From positions 1 to 63,485 of the forward strand of contig CAAGJQ010000157.1 in assembly GCA_900770295.1 (NCBI GenBank): a DNA stretch of 63,485 bases. Reading direction: 5' to 3'. The translations under genes and the position numbers were made by a program. Below the pieces are notes generated by a model, which saw only the letters and a list, made by a program, of their open reading frames with translations, ran no database searches and was not told the origin of the DNA. Below are positions 9,170 through 17,298 of the stretch, one piece after another. Position 1 is the first letter of the stretch. The number at the start of each line of letters is the position of its first letter. The stretch is from an uncultured Oscillibacter sp. GTDB taxonomy: Bacteria; Bacillota; Clostridia; Oscillospirales; Oscillospiraceae.

Positions 9170-9828
9170 TTGCATATCACACCTCTGAAGAAGCCAGGGG
9201 CGATGCCCCGGGCTCATTTTATGTTCAGGAGGTACAACATAAACAAATCCTATGACCACTGTGATCCCTGCGGGAACGCCTATGAACGAGGGCAGCTTAC
9301 CGAATTCGACAGCCAACTGTTCTGCCCGGTCCGCATGGTCCAGGCCACGGTGCGCTTCTCTCACTGAGGCTCCCGCATTTGGTGTGATGAAAACATTAGG
9401 AAGGCACCAATCTCCTGTGCCAGTCCTGCTACGGCCACTGGTACTTCTCCTGCTTCGGCTGTATGCGGATCTTCCGCTATGATGACGTCTGCTACCACCC
9501 CGACTGCTACAATCGGATCAACCATCGGGCTATCCAGGGATACTTCATCAGACCTGATCCCCTGTGTTACAGCAACGGCTCCTGCCGGTTCGGCATAGAG
9601 CTGGAAATCGATGGCGCCGGTGAGGACTCAGATAACGCCAAGGAACTGCTGAAGTTCTCACGCCAGACTCCCCGGAAACAGGTGTGTTGGGCGGCTCGGT
9701 ACGGCTACAAGGATCCGCCTTGGCACGTTCTGGGCTACACTAAGAATGGCATGCATTCTGCGGCGCTCGGCGGCCACCGGTGCGGTCATCAGCGGCCACC
9801 TTGCGGCGCAGCGGCCACCCGTAATTAG
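9170..9828 (+). pseudogene. Decayed amidoligase / zinc-finger protein
   Basis: Fragments of one protein appear in different frames. A Cys-rich start (YDHCDPCGNAYERGQL) lies in one frame to 9367. A further zinc-finger segment (CQSCYGHWYFSCFGC) and the signature FGIELEIDGAGEDSDNAKEL lie in another frame at about 9430-9650. That last motif is typical of Amidoligase_2 proteins carried by clostridial mobile elements. At least one frameshift is needed and the C-terminal half is missing, the frame ending in unrelated sequence at 9828. It is likely debris of an older mobile element. Confidence 0.6.
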
Positions 9829-9845
9829 GTGGTCATTTTAGGTTT
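9765..9845. mobile_element. Possible insertion sequence end or excision scar
   Basis: Three to four copies of a GCGGCCACC-type word occur within about 60 bases (around 9770-9822), followed by AGGTGGTCATTTTAGG. Clustered short terminal repeats of this type recall IS21-family ends. Both flanking genes, the amidoligase remnant and the thioester protein, are truncated exactly here. No transposase remains, so the assignment is tentative. Confidence 0.35.
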
Positions 9846-10383
9846 AATCACCACGGTGTAGTGCTTGGTTGCACGCTTCAAGATAGCCACCGGCATCAAC
9901 ATCGCCGTCGCCGCCGCCCTTGTAGGTCTGATGGTCCCAGATGTATGTCTGCAATGCCATAAACAGGCTGCCGGGGATTTCGCCTTTGTAGTCGACGATG
10001 TAGGTCATCATCCACTTGACGTTCTCCAGCTGCTGGGCATCCAGTTCACCAAGGCCGCTCAGCGCAAGGGCGTTTTTCAGCACTTCATCCGCGTCCGCGC
10101 CGGTGGCAGAGGTGTAGGTGTACGAATTCAAAAATGACTCCGTACCCCAGCGGTAGCCGTAGCCCCGGTCGCAGCAATAGAGCATTTTCCCGGCTGCCAT
10201 GGGAGGCCGGTAGCTGTACGGGGTCCCATCTGTCAGCAGACGGGTAGTCCAGTAATTACTGTTGGTGGTCGCCTTGATGCCAGTTCCTGTACTGGTTGCG
10301 GCCATCGCTGTTGTAGGAAGCAGCGTCAGGACCGTCACCAGTACCAGGAGAACTGATAACAAACGATTCTTGATGTGTTTCAT
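9844..10383 (-). CDS. Secreted thioester-domain (TQXA-type) protein, truncated
   Basis: 179 residues with a signal peptide ending in TTAMA-A. It has the two signatures of Gram-positive thioester adhesin domains: an early Cys in KMLYCCDRGYGYRWG and a late Gln in LQTYIWDHQ, which in the family form an internal Cys-Gln bond. Full-length relatives are long, with Ig-like repeats and an LPXTG anchor. This one stops right after the domain (CNQALHRGD) at the scar near 9845, so it would be secreted but unanchored if expressed. Probably a broken surface adhesin. Confidence 0.6.
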   Translation of the reverse strand: MKHIKNRLLSVLLVLVTVLTLLPTTAMAATSTGTGIKATTNSNYWTTRLLTDGTPYSYRPPMAAGKMLYCCDRGYGYRWGTESFLNSYTYTSATGADADEVLKNALALSGLGELDAQQLENVKWMMTYIVDYKGEIPGSLFMALQTYIWDHQTYKGGGDGDVDAGGYLEACNQALHRGD

Positions 10384-10408
10384 ATCAACACTCCTTTCCG
10401 GTCATAAC

Positions 10409-10443
10409 AAAGAGACAGCTTGAGCGAATCAAGCTGTCTCTTT
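10409..10443 (-). terminator. Hairpin terminator after the CAP fragment
   Basis: A perfect 15-base stem (AAAGAGACAGCTTGA / TCAAGCTGTCTCTTT) with a 5-base loop lies between the stop of the truncated CAP gene and the start of the thioester gene. Confidence 0.7.
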
Positions 10444-10493
10444 CAAAAATATGGGGTTCTGTTTTCAGGGGCAGGTCTGTCTACCCCTGGGTT

Positions 10494-11174
10494 TTATGCC
10501 GCCGGCGCATCCACGCTTGTCACAGTGTAGCCGCTGCGGAGGAAAAGCTGCACACAGTACCAGCACTTAAGGCCGTTGCTGTCTACGCCCTTTGCGATGC
10601 CGACGCCAATGCTGCCGTACCGGCTGTCCGTCATGCTCTTCGCGTGTCCCGCGGAGTTAGACCATAGCTCCACGACCGTTTCAGCCAGTCCCTGGTTCTG
10701 CTGCTTGAGATACAGCAGAGGGATCTGATGGATATTCTCGGCCACATACGGGCAGTCAGTCACCGTTGTATAGTTCCTGCCGTCAGGCCTTGTATGGGAA
10801 TATACACCGGCTGCCGCCATTTCCTCTGCGCGGACCTGCGCCGCCTCCATCAGCTTTGCGTTGCCCGTGAGAGGGGAGGCACCCTTTTCTTTGCGAAGCG
10901 CATTGGTCAGGTCAACGACTTCCTGCTTCACCGCGTCCATGTCGGTGTCAGCTGCCTCTGTCGGCTGCTCCTCCTCGGGGGTGGATTCTTCAAGCGCCGG
11001 GCCAACACCGGTGTAGGGCTTTTGACTCTCCACCTGAACGGTATTTGTCTTGGTATCCCAAAACACATTAAAGCCTACCGCTTCACCGATGTCCCTGAGT
11101 TTGCAGTAATTATGTCCGTTGATATGCCTGTCTCTTTTTTTCCATCTTTTCCGTTTTGCACTGTTCAGTTTCAA
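10494..11174 (-). pseudogene. CAP (SCP/PR1) domain protein lacking its signal peptide
   Basis: The open frame codes 226 residues. The real protein begins near HINGHNYCKLRDIGEAVGF, a copper-amine-oxidase-N-like stalk found in clostridial secreted proteins, followed by an acidic linker and a CAP domain (VVDLTNALRKEKGASPL, YSHTRPDGRNY, WSNSAGHAKSM). The first 15 residues (MKLNSAKRKRWKKRD) are basic and resemble no signal peptide, so the 5' end with the secretion signal was lost near 11125. The CAP gene at 56862-57554 has the same stalk plus CAP architecture and shows what is missing. Confidence 0.6.
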
Positions 11175-11177
11175 GAA

Positions 11178-11210
11178 AAAGTCCCGCGGAACAAAATTCC
11201 GCGGGACTTT
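11178..11210 (-). terminator. Terminator of pdaA
   Basis: Stem AAAGTCCCGCGG / CCGCGGGACTTT with a 9-base loop, immediately downstream of the pdaA stop, followed on the minus strand by a T-run. Confidence 0.85.
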
Positions 11211-11213
11211 CTG

Positions 11214-12044
11214 TCAGGCCGTCTGCTCCGGCAGATCGTACAGGGAGGCAAAGGTATATCCCATGTCCTCCCACTTCGTCAGCAGGTCGTCCAGGATGTC
11301 CGCGTTGGTTTTGGACGTGGAGTGCAGCAGCACAATGGCGCCGTCGTGGATGCGGGGCAACAGCTTGGCATACGCCTGCTCCGCCGTAGGCTGATCGTCC
11401 ACATACCAGTCCACGTAAGCCAGACTCCACAGGATGGTCTTGTATCCCAGCGCCTGTGCCTGCTTCAAATTCTCCTCGCTGTATTTGCCCTGGGGCGGCC
11501 GGTAGAACTTGGGTAGTTCCTGGCCGGTGGTCTCCTGAAACAGCGCCGCCAGATCGTCCAGCTCTTTCTGGAAGGCCGCCTGCTCCGAGATGGCGGACAT
11601 ATCCGGATGGTGGTAGGTGTGGTTGCCCACAATATGCCCCTCCTCCACCATGCGGCAGATGATGTCCGGCGCCGTCTCGATCATATTCCCCACCACGAAA
11701 AAGGCGGCCGGGGCCTGGTGCTTTTTCAGTGCGTCCAGAATTTTTTCCGTGTAGCCGTTCTCGTACCCGCAGTCGAAGGTCAGGTAGATCACTTTTTTGC
11801 TGGTATCGCCCAGATAATAGGCGTCGTACTGCGCCAGGTCCGCCACACTGGCGTTCCCCACCGGGGCCTCGCCCTCGGTCTGGAAGGAGAGGCCCCAGTT
11901 GTCCACGGAGGCCGGCACAGCGGCCTCTCCGGACGCCGTCACCGTGTCCTCCATCTGGTGTTCCTTCGCGCAGAGCATGCCCACAACGGCCACGCCCAGC
12001 ACCAGCAGTGCAATTCCGGCAGCATACCGGCGTTTTTGACTCAT
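11214..12044 (-). CDS. pdaA: Polysaccharide deacetylase, PdaA type
   Basis: 276 residues, one N-terminal membrane or signal segment (YAAGIALLVLGVAVVGMLC) and a NodB-type deacetylase domain. It carries the PdaA-specific signatures NWGLSFQ, YYLGDTSKKVIYLTFDCGYE (family usually TFDNGYENGYT), GNHTYHHPDMS for the metal-binding His pair, and RPPQGKYSEENL. PdaA removes acetyl groups from muramic acid so that muramic delta-lactam forms in spore cortex, needed for germination. GGAGG precedes ATG 12044, and a TATAAT-like -10 lies at 12108-12103. It therefore seems to have its own promoter and to be separate from the phage-type operon that ends at 12134. Confidence 0.9.
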   Translation of the reverse strand: MSQKRRYAAGIALLVLGVAVVGMLCAKEHQMEDTVTASGEAAVPASVDNWGLSFQTEGEAPVGNASVADLAQYDAYYLGDTSKKVIYLTFDCGYENGYTEKILDALKKHQAPAAFFVVGNMIETAPDIICRMVEEGHIVGNHTYHHPDMSAISEQAAFQKELDDLAALFQETTGQELPKFYRPPQGKYSEENLKQAQALGYKTILWSLAYVDWYVDDQPTAEQAYAKLLPRIHDGAIVLLHSTSKTNADILDDLLTKWEDMGYTFASLYDLPEQTA

Positions 12045-12133
12045 CTCTCAGATACCTCCTGCGGCAAAATCCACTGTCCTCATCTTGCGCAGACGCCCGG
12101 TAATTATACACAGCCGCATCCGGAAGTTTTCCG

Positions 12134-12706
12134 TCACTCCTCCGGCGGCACTGCCAGCTGGAAGCTCTCCCAGGTGTGCTCCGCCGCCTCCACGTCCGCC
12201 CAGGTATAGCCTGTCCGCTCGCACTCCTCCCAGGTCAGATAGCGGAAATAGAACTCCACCTCCAGGTGACAGGGCAGAATATCCAGAATGATATCCCGGA
12301 TCTGTTCGAACTCCGCCGGGATACCGATCACCTCGGGAAAGATCACCCGCAGGCAGCCCTCTCCCATCTCCAGCGCCCTGGCCGGAATGCCGCATCCGCA
12401 GATGGTTTTGTTAATGGCGGAGGGCGTCAGGCTGTCTCCGTCGATCTGAAGCAGTGCCGCGATGGCCGCTCTGCGCTCCTCCGGCGTGACGGCGGCGGGC
12501 CGGCGGGCGAACAGCGCCTCCCTTCGGGATAAGCCCTCGTCCTCCGCCGTGGCTGTCAGCGACTCCCGCTCCACCGTCTCCAGCCGCCGACTGACTGTAT
12601 CCATCCCGGTCCCCAGCGCGTAGAGTTCCGCGCCGTTGATGGTCCCGTCTCCCAGGTCGTAGACGCCCAGCGGCGCCAGCAGCGCACGCAGATACTGTTC
12701 ATACAT
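12134..12706 (-). CDS. Phage baseplate/tail protein, YmfQ/XkdU-like (DUF2313)
   Basis: 190 residues matching the DUF2313 pattern: N-terminal YEQYLRALLAPLGVYDLGDG, a helical middle, then INKTICGCGIPA and LDILPCHLEVEFYFRYLTWEECE. In PBSX- and Mu-like phages this protein follows baseplate J and helps join baseplate and fibres. Here it is the last gene of the operon: no tail fibre, fibre chaperone, holin or endolysin follows, only 89 bases and then pdaA. Stop-to-start spacing from the previous gene is 3 bases. Confidence 0.8.
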   Translation of the reverse strand: MYEQYLRALLAPLGVYDLGDGTINGAELYALGTGMDTVSRRLETVERESLTATAEDEGLSRREALFARRPAAVTPEERRAAIAALLQIDGDSLTPSAINKTICGCGIPARALEMGEGCLRVIFPEVIGIPAEFEQIRDIILDILPCHLEVEFYFRYLTWEECERTGYTWADVEAAEHTWESFQLAVPPEE

Positions 12707-12709
12707 GGC

Positions 12710-13768
12710 TCACGCCTCCATTTCCGTCACCGTCAGGGTGCCCAGAACGGGCAGGACCGTGTCATCCGCCGCCAGGTCCCCGGTGGGGGCCGAAAAATGA
12801 TAGTTGGTCACACCCGGGAGCGCATAGAGCCGGTTTCCCAGGTCCGCCAACCGCACCGGCTGGCCCAGCAGGCGGCCGCCGAAGAAGTCCGCGACGGCCT
12901 TTTCCGCCGCCGGTTTGACAGCCGCGAAGCCCACGCCGCTGTCAGCCTCCACTTCCACGGATACATCCACGCTCACCGCCGCCGGCGCCTTCACTTCCAC
13001 GTCCACGGCGATCTCCCGCTTCTCCTGCAGGTCCGCCTGCACTTCCTCCAGCAATGCCTCACCGGGAAGGCCGCTCTCTCCCGCCACATACACATCCACG
13101 GTCCCGATCCCCCGGGCCCGGCCCACGGCTCTGGCCGCCGTCACACCGGCATGGCTCATGGCCGTCTGCTCGTACCACGCGGCATTGGCGCCGTTGGGCA
13201 GCCGCCGGTAGCTCTCCAGAATCCGCTCCCGCAGCGCCTCGTCGCTCTCCTCGTCGCTGCCGCCCGTGAAGGCGGCGGGATTGGTCACGCCTGTCACGGC
13301 CACCGGGCAGGCCGTCAGGATGGATACGGCCCCCGGTACCGCGTTTCCGCTGCTGCCGCCCTCCAGTGCCTCCGCCGCCGCGTCGGCAGACAGGGTGCCC
13401 GCCGCCAGAACGGCCGCCTCGGTGGTGCGGAAGCGCACCTCATCCGCTGTCATGCAGACGGTGTCCGCCGGAATGGTCAGGTCCGCCACCGGTGCCGTCT
13501 CCACGCTAAAGCGCAGGACGCCCGCCGCCTTGGTGGCCGGTGTCCGGGCAAGGCCCCGCATGGCGGCATGGCGGTCCAGATAGATCCCCTGGGCCGTCTG
13601 GGGAAAGCTCTGGTCCAGCACCCACTCCGCCTGGGTGCCCAGCGCCTGGATCTGTGCCGCAGCCGCCCAGAGCCGTACCGCCAGATCACAGCTGTCCTCC
13701 GGGATGAATCCCGCCCGGTCCCCAAAGGCATCCCGCAATTCCTGATAGATTTCCTCGATGTCTCTCAC
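12710..13768 (-). CDS. Baseplate J-like protein (XkdT/gp47 family)
   Basis: 352 residues, typical length for the family. Visible signatures are YLDRHAAMRGLARTPATKA, the repeated beta segment RFRTTEAAVLAAG, and the central TGGSDEESDEALRERILESYR followed by PNGANAAWYEQTAMSHAGVT, the hallmark of baseplate J / gp47 proteins. It forms the wedge ring that triggers sheath contraction. It is placed between the gp25-like and YmfQ-like genes, as in PBSX. Confidence 0.9.
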   Translation of the reverse strand: MRDIEEIYQELRDAFGDRAGFIPEDSCDLAVRLWAAAAQIQALGTQAEWVLDQSFPQTAQGIYLDRHAAMRGLARTPATKAAGVLRFSVETAPVADLTIPADTVCMTADEVRFRTTEAAVLAAGTLSADAAAEALEGGSSGNAVPGAVSILTACPVAVTGVTNPAAFTGGSDEESDEALRERILESYRRLPNGANAAWYEQTAMSHAGVTAARAVGRARGIGTVDVYVAGESGLPGEALLEEVQADLQEKREIAVDVEVKAPAAVSVDVSVEVEADSGVGFAAVKPAAEKAVADFFGGRLLGQPVRLADLGNRLYALPGVTNYHFSAPTGDLAADDTVLPVLGTLTVTEMEA

Positions 13769-13780
13769 CGGTCATCCTCC

Positions 13781-14131
13781 TTACAATTGGATATCCAGTG
13801 CGGCCGTCAGCGCCTCATTCCCATAGAGGAGGTCCACTTCCAGTGTGCCCGTACAGCCGTTTTCCACCAGTTCCACACGCTCCACCTGCACGCCGGTCTC
13901 CTCCGTCAGCGCCTCGGCCACATACTGCTTCGCGGCGCTCTGCCGCTTGGAGGCCGGGACCTGCCCCAGCTTCCACAACTGGCTGCCAAGGCTCTCCCAG
14001 AAGGGAAACACCCCCCTTCTGGCTGTCAACCGGAACAGCACCCGCTGCAAAAGCGCCTCATTGCCGGCCACGCGCCGCACTCCGCCGGCTCCGTCGGAGA
14101 CATAGTCCCCATGTTTCAGCTGTAACTCCAT
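13781..14131 (-). CDS. Baseplate wedge protein, gp25/XkdS-like
   Basis: 116 residues. The GNEALLQRVLFRLTARRGVFPFWESLGSQL segment is the gp25/DUF2634-type core, which nucleates the sheath at the baseplate. The C-terminus (VERVELVENGCTGTLEVDLLYG) is a beta hairpin usual for the family. The gene starts one base after the stop of the preceding gene. Confidence 0.75.
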   Translation of the reverse strand: MELQLKHGDYVSDGAGGVRRVAGNEALLQRVLFRLTARRGVFPFWESLGSQLWKLGQVPASKRQSAAKQYVAEALTEETGVQVERVELVENGCTGTLEVDLLYGNEALTAALDIQL

Positions 14132-14132
14132 C

Positions 14133-14543
14133 TCACAGCTCCCCCTCGCCGCAGGTACACGGCAGATAGGCCTGTCCGTTGATGATCAGCTGTCCCTCGA
14201 TGGACACCGTCGTCCCCTTGACTTCCACACTGCCGTCCTGCTTCAGATAAATGGAATTCTCTCCGGGGCCATACAGGAATACCTCGCCCGGTTTCATTCC
14301 CCTGGGCGTCTCCCTCTGCTTCATCCCTGCCACGCACTGTTCCTCGCCGCCGGGGCCGCCCTTGACCACCAGTACCGCCGCGCCGTTCTGGGGCAGCCAT
14401 AGATAGCCGCCGGGGCCGTATACCGGCAGTGCCCGCACCTCGCCCCGGGTCAGAACGCCCACCTGGTCCCCGGCGATGGTGGTCATGCCCAGGTCCGCGT
14501 CCACGGTCGCGGGGGCAGGCTTCATCTGTTTGGAAAGCCACAT
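14133..14543 (-). CDS. Baseplate spike/assembly protein V-like (XkdR position)
   Basis: 136 residues with an OB-fold-like N-terminus (GDQVGVLTRGEVRALPVYGPGGYLWLP), AAVLVVKGGPGGEE, and a C-terminal repetitive beta segment (NSIYLKQDGSVEVKGTTVSIEGQL) typical of short gpV/gp5-like spikes that pierce the envelope. Function is inferred from this pattern and from position between gpD-like and gp25-like genes. Confidence 0.65.
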   Translation of the reverse strand: MWLSKQMKPAPATVDADLGMTTIAGDQVGVLTRGEVRALPVYGPGGYLWLPQNGAAVLVVKGGPGGEEQCVAGMKQRETPRGMKPGEVFLYGPGENSIYLKQDGSVEVKGTTVSIEGQLIINGQAYLPCTCGEGEL

Positions 14544-14544
14544 C

Positions 14545-15492
14545 TCACATTCTCTCCTTTAGTGTCAGCGTCGCGGTCGCGCCCTTTTGGGCGGAGAACG
14601 CGTTCTCGCTCTCCGCCACCCGGAAGGTGCCGGAGAGCCCCATGCGCTCCATCCGCAGCTCCACGATATCGCCGGGAAAGGCCAGAAAGCTCCCCGGCAG
14701 GCTCACCGCGATGGACTTCTCGTCCTCCTTGGAGCGCTGGATCTGATATTCTCCGGTGTACCGCATGGCCGCCCAGGTGCTCTGCCCCGGCGTGTACACC
14801 ACCCGGCGGCACTGGCCGCCCCGGTCGATCATGTCCTGGTTTTTCACGTTGTAATAGACGTTCTGCTTCTTGTCGATGACCAGCACCTCCGTCAGCACGC
14901 CGTAGTGGTCCTCCCGCAGCGTGCAGGACAGCACCGGGTCCCCGTCACCGATTCGGATGCGGCGTCCGCTGTCCTCTTCCGGGGCCGCCAGCAGCTTTCC
15001 GTCTCTGCTGAACCGGGGCGAAAAGCCCCCGTAGGTCCTGCAAAAGCCCTCCAGTGCCTTCCACTGGCTGGAGCCGGCGGCCACCGTGTACACGGAGGTG
15101 GCCCGCACATTGGCCACCTCCCCGCAGGAGATGCCGTAGGGCGTCACATGGCAGCGGATGATCTCCGCCAGCGTGGCGTCCTGGTATGTCAGGGGCCGGG
15201 ACTCGTTGTCCAGCAGCCGGGCCGCGTAACCCCGGCCCACCACCGTGGCCGTCAGGCCGTCGGCTCCCAGGTCTACGGTGTACTCGTCCACGATGCCCCG
15301 CAGCATTGTGACGCCGTTTTCAATGGCGGCGAACCCCGCCGCCAGGTGCAGCACCTCTGCCATCGTGTTCTCATACAAGAACGTGATGGAGTAGCTGTCG
15401 CAGGGCACCGTGCCGGTGTGGGTCACATTCCACGCCAGCGGCACTGGCAGGTCGAACACCCGGTGATCGCTGGTAAAAATACGTCCTGTCAT
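14545..15492 (-). CDS. Late control gpD/XkdQ-like tail hub protein
   Basis: 315 residues from ATG 15492, which overlaps the stop of the LysM gene (ATGA). Fits the gpD/gp27-like hub family: internal YTVDLGADGLTATVVGRGYAARLLDNE, HVTPYGISCGEVANV, WKALEGFCRTYGGFSPRF, then a beta-rich C-terminus ending LTLKERM. It would sit at the tail tip holding the spike. Confidence 0.75.
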   Translation of the reverse strand: MTGRIFTSDHRVFDLPVPLAWNVTHTGTVPCDSYSITFLYENTMAEVLHLAAGFAAIENGVTMLRGIVDEYTVDLGADGLTATVVGRGYAARLLDNESRPLTYQDATLAEIIRCHVTPYGISCGEVANVRATSVYTVAAGSSQWKALEGFCRTYGGFSPRFSRDGKLLAAPEEDSGRRIRIGDGDPVLSCTLREDHYGVLTEVLVIDKKQNVYYNVKNQDMIDRGGQCRRVVYTPGQSTWAAMRYTGEYQIQRSKEDEKSIAVSLPGSFLAFPGDIVELRMERMGLSGTFRVAESENAFSAQKGATATLTLKERM

Positions 15493-16073
15493 GGGATCAG
15501 CACCTTGTCCCCCGGATAGATCAGATTGGGATTCTTGATCTGGGGATTCGCAGCGATCAACGCCGCCAGCGTCACATCGTAGCGCTTTGCGATTCCCCAC
15601 AGGGTATCTCCTTTCCGCACGGTATAGGTCTCCGCCGCGGCGCTCTTCGCGGCAGTTGTTTTGCTGCCTGTACCGGAGAGCGCGCCGCCGTCGTCGCTTG
15701 CCGTCAGGCCGCCGCTGTAACCGTTCCAGTCCTCCCAGAAGGTAAAGCTGTACCGCACATAGTCCGGCAGCGGCTCCTCGGTGACCTTCAGCTCCACAAA
15801 ATAGGCCCGCTCTGCCTGCCAGACCGGGTGCACCAGCAGTCCCGGACCGCTCTCCTGGAACACCGCCGCCAGCTCCTGGAACCGGCGGTAGGCGTCATTC
15901 CCCGTAAAGACGCCCTCGCCCTTCAGAACGCGGTAGGTGTACCCCAGGTCCTGAAGCACGCAGCGCCCGAAGGGCACCTTGTGGGCCGCCATCTGTCTCC
16001 GGTACTCCACGGTATAGATCTCCGGATTGTGAGGCCAGGTAAACTCCTTGTATCGCATAGGCGTCAGCCGCAT
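15489..16073 (-). CDS. XkdP-like tail protein with C-terminal LysM
   Basis: 194 residues. The N-terminal part (about 1-125) resembles the DNA-circulation-N / XkdP head region (RYKEFTWPHNPEIYTVEYRR, FGRCVLQDLGYTYRVLKGEG). A Ser/Thr/Ala linker follows and then one LysM (ETYTVRKGDTLWGIAKRYDV ... NPNLIYPGDKVLIP), which binds peptidoglycan and would position the tail tip on the wall. In PBSX this gene directly follows the tape measure. Here it follows a 164-residue gene instead. Confidence 0.8.
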   Translation of the reverse strand: MRLTPMRYKEFTWPHNPEIYTVEYRRQMAAHKVPFGRCVLQDLGYTYRVLKGEGVFTGNDAYRRFQELAAVFQESGPGLLVHPVWQAERAYFVELKVTEEPLPDYVRYSFTFWEDWNGYSGGLTASDDGGALSGTGSKTTAAKSAAAETYTVRKGDTLWGIAKRYDVTLAALIAANPQIKNPNLIYPGDKVLIP

Positions 16074-16090
16074 ATCCGATTCCTCCTCTC

Positions 16091-16585
16091 TCAGTACAGG
16101 GTAAATCCGCCGTCATAGCGCCGCGCGTCCCGCTGGAACGTCCGGGACAGCTCTCCCGGGACGGATGTCCCCCCGGCATCCGTCCACAGAATCTCCGTCA
16201 CCGTCCGCTCCCGGACCGCGCCGTCCTCTGCCATGGCGGGTTCCCTGCCGGCGGAGCGCTCCGCCGGCTCCCCGGTGCTAGCCATCCCGGTTCTTCCGGT
16301 CCCGCTCTCCGCCCCGCCGGTTCTCTCCACGGACCGGACCGACGCCGCTTCCAGATCATAGAGCAGTTCCGCGGACACGGTCCGCCCCGCCTCTGAAAGG
16401 TCCCACCGCGCCGCTCCGTCCGCGCCGCTCCCCGTTCTCTCCCACCGGGGATCCGCTTCCGTCCCAAGCAGGTCCGCCTGTCTGGCGGTCCCGTCCTCCT
16501 GCGCGGAGGGCTCGGCCTGTCCGCCCATCATCAGCAGCGCCAGCGCCAGCCGCTGCCGCGCCAGTTCCTCTCTTACGTAGTCCAT
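16091..16585 (-). CDS. Short protein occupying the tape-measure position
   Basis: 164 residues from ATG 16585, chosen because GGAGGG lies 9 bases upstream; a GTG at 16594 overlaps the preceding stop. I do not recognise a family. The N-terminus (DYVREELARQRLALALLMM) is helical. The middle, about residues 30-130, is polar low complexity rich in Gly, Glu, Arg and Ala. The C-terminus (GELSRTFQRDARRYDGGFTLY) looks ordered. It lies between the tail assembly chaperone and the LysM tail protein, where contractile phages carry a tape measure of 600 or more residues. It could be a minimal ruler, a scaffold, or unrelated. Confidence 0.5.
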   Translation of the reverse strand: MDYVREELARQRLALALLMMGGQAEPSAQEDGTARQADLLGTEADPRWERTGSGADGAARWDLSEAGRTVSAELLYDLEAASVRSVERTGGAESGTGRTGMASTGEPAERSAGREPAMAEDGAVRERTVTEILWTDAGGTSVPGELSRTFQRDARRYDGGFTLY

Positions 16586-16590
16586 GTCCG

Positions 16591-16899
16591 TCACTCCCTC
16601 CGCAGGGCGTCGAAGCGCCCCTGGTCAAAGGCCGGATTCACCGTCTCCGCCGGAAGTCCTCCGCCGCCCTTCGCCAGCCGTGTCAGCAAACTCTCCATCT
16701 GCCGTCCCGTCAGGTCCGTCAGCACGGCGGTCTCGTCGCCGTACACCGGCTCGCCCTGGAAGTAGCAGCACGCCGCCAGCACCCGGGCGTTGCAGATGAC
16801 CGTCCGCTCCAGACCGTCCTCAGATGCCTCCCGGCTCTCCCGCCACAGCTCCAGCAGCCGCCCCGCCGTCAGCGGCCGCAGCTCGTCGATGTCTCTCAT
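16591..16899 (-). CDS. Putative tail assembly chaperone (XkdN position)
   Basis: 102 residues. The start at ATG 16899 overlaps the tail tube stop (ATGA). The sequence (MRDIDELRPLTAGRLLELWRE, VLAACCYFQGEPVYGDETAV, MESLLTRLAKGG) is helical, and the gene lies right after tube and before the tape-measure slot, where tail assembly chaperones sit. No programmed frameshift extension is evident. Family assignment rests mostly on position. Confidence 0.5.
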   Translation of the reverse strand: MRDIDELRPLTAGRLLELWRESREASEDGLERTVICNARVLAACCYFQGEPVYGDETAVLTDLTGRQMESLLTRLAKGGGGLPAETVNPAFDQGRFDALRRE

Positions 16900-17285
16900 G
16901 CCGTTGTCTCGATGCGCTTGGATGCCACCACGGTGATCTTCTCCGCCACCATGGCGTTCAGCTGGCCCTCCTCGTGGATGGCGCTCCACTCACAGCCGCT
17001 GTAAATGATCTTGCGGTCCGGCTTGCAGATGACCAGGGAGAAATCCCGCAGGTCATAGAAGTTGATGCCGTCGGACACCGCGTCGTCGGTGGCATACAGG
17101 CGGGTCAGCTCCAGGGTGTATTTCTTCTGTCCCTCGATGGTGGCCACCGGCTCGCTCTCGCCGAAGGCCTCTACGCTCTGAGAGGACTTGGTGGCCTTGG
17201 CGGTGTAGCTCTGTACCACCGCCACCTTCCTGCCGTCCAGCTCCAGATAGATGTCGGAGCTGGTGGGAAATCCCTTCACTTCCAT
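16896..17285 (-). CDS. Contractile tail tube protein (XkdM-like)
   Basis: 129 residues, close to the family's usual 140. Visible elements are SSDIYLELDGRKVAVVQSYTAKATKSSQSVEAFGE, the long loop and strands of Hcp-like tube rings, and FYDLRDFSLVICKPDRKIIYSGCEWSAI. It stacks as hexamers inside the sheath. It is preceded by the sheath gene with 13 bases between. Confidence 0.85.
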   Translation of the reverse strand: MEVKGFPTSSDIYLELDGRKVAVVQSYTAKATKSSQSVEAFGESEPVATIEGQKKYTLELTRLYATDDAVSDGINFYDLRDFSLVICKPDRKIIYSGCEWSAIHEEGQLNAMVAEKITVVASKRIETTA

Positions 17286-17298
17286 ATACTGTCCTCCC

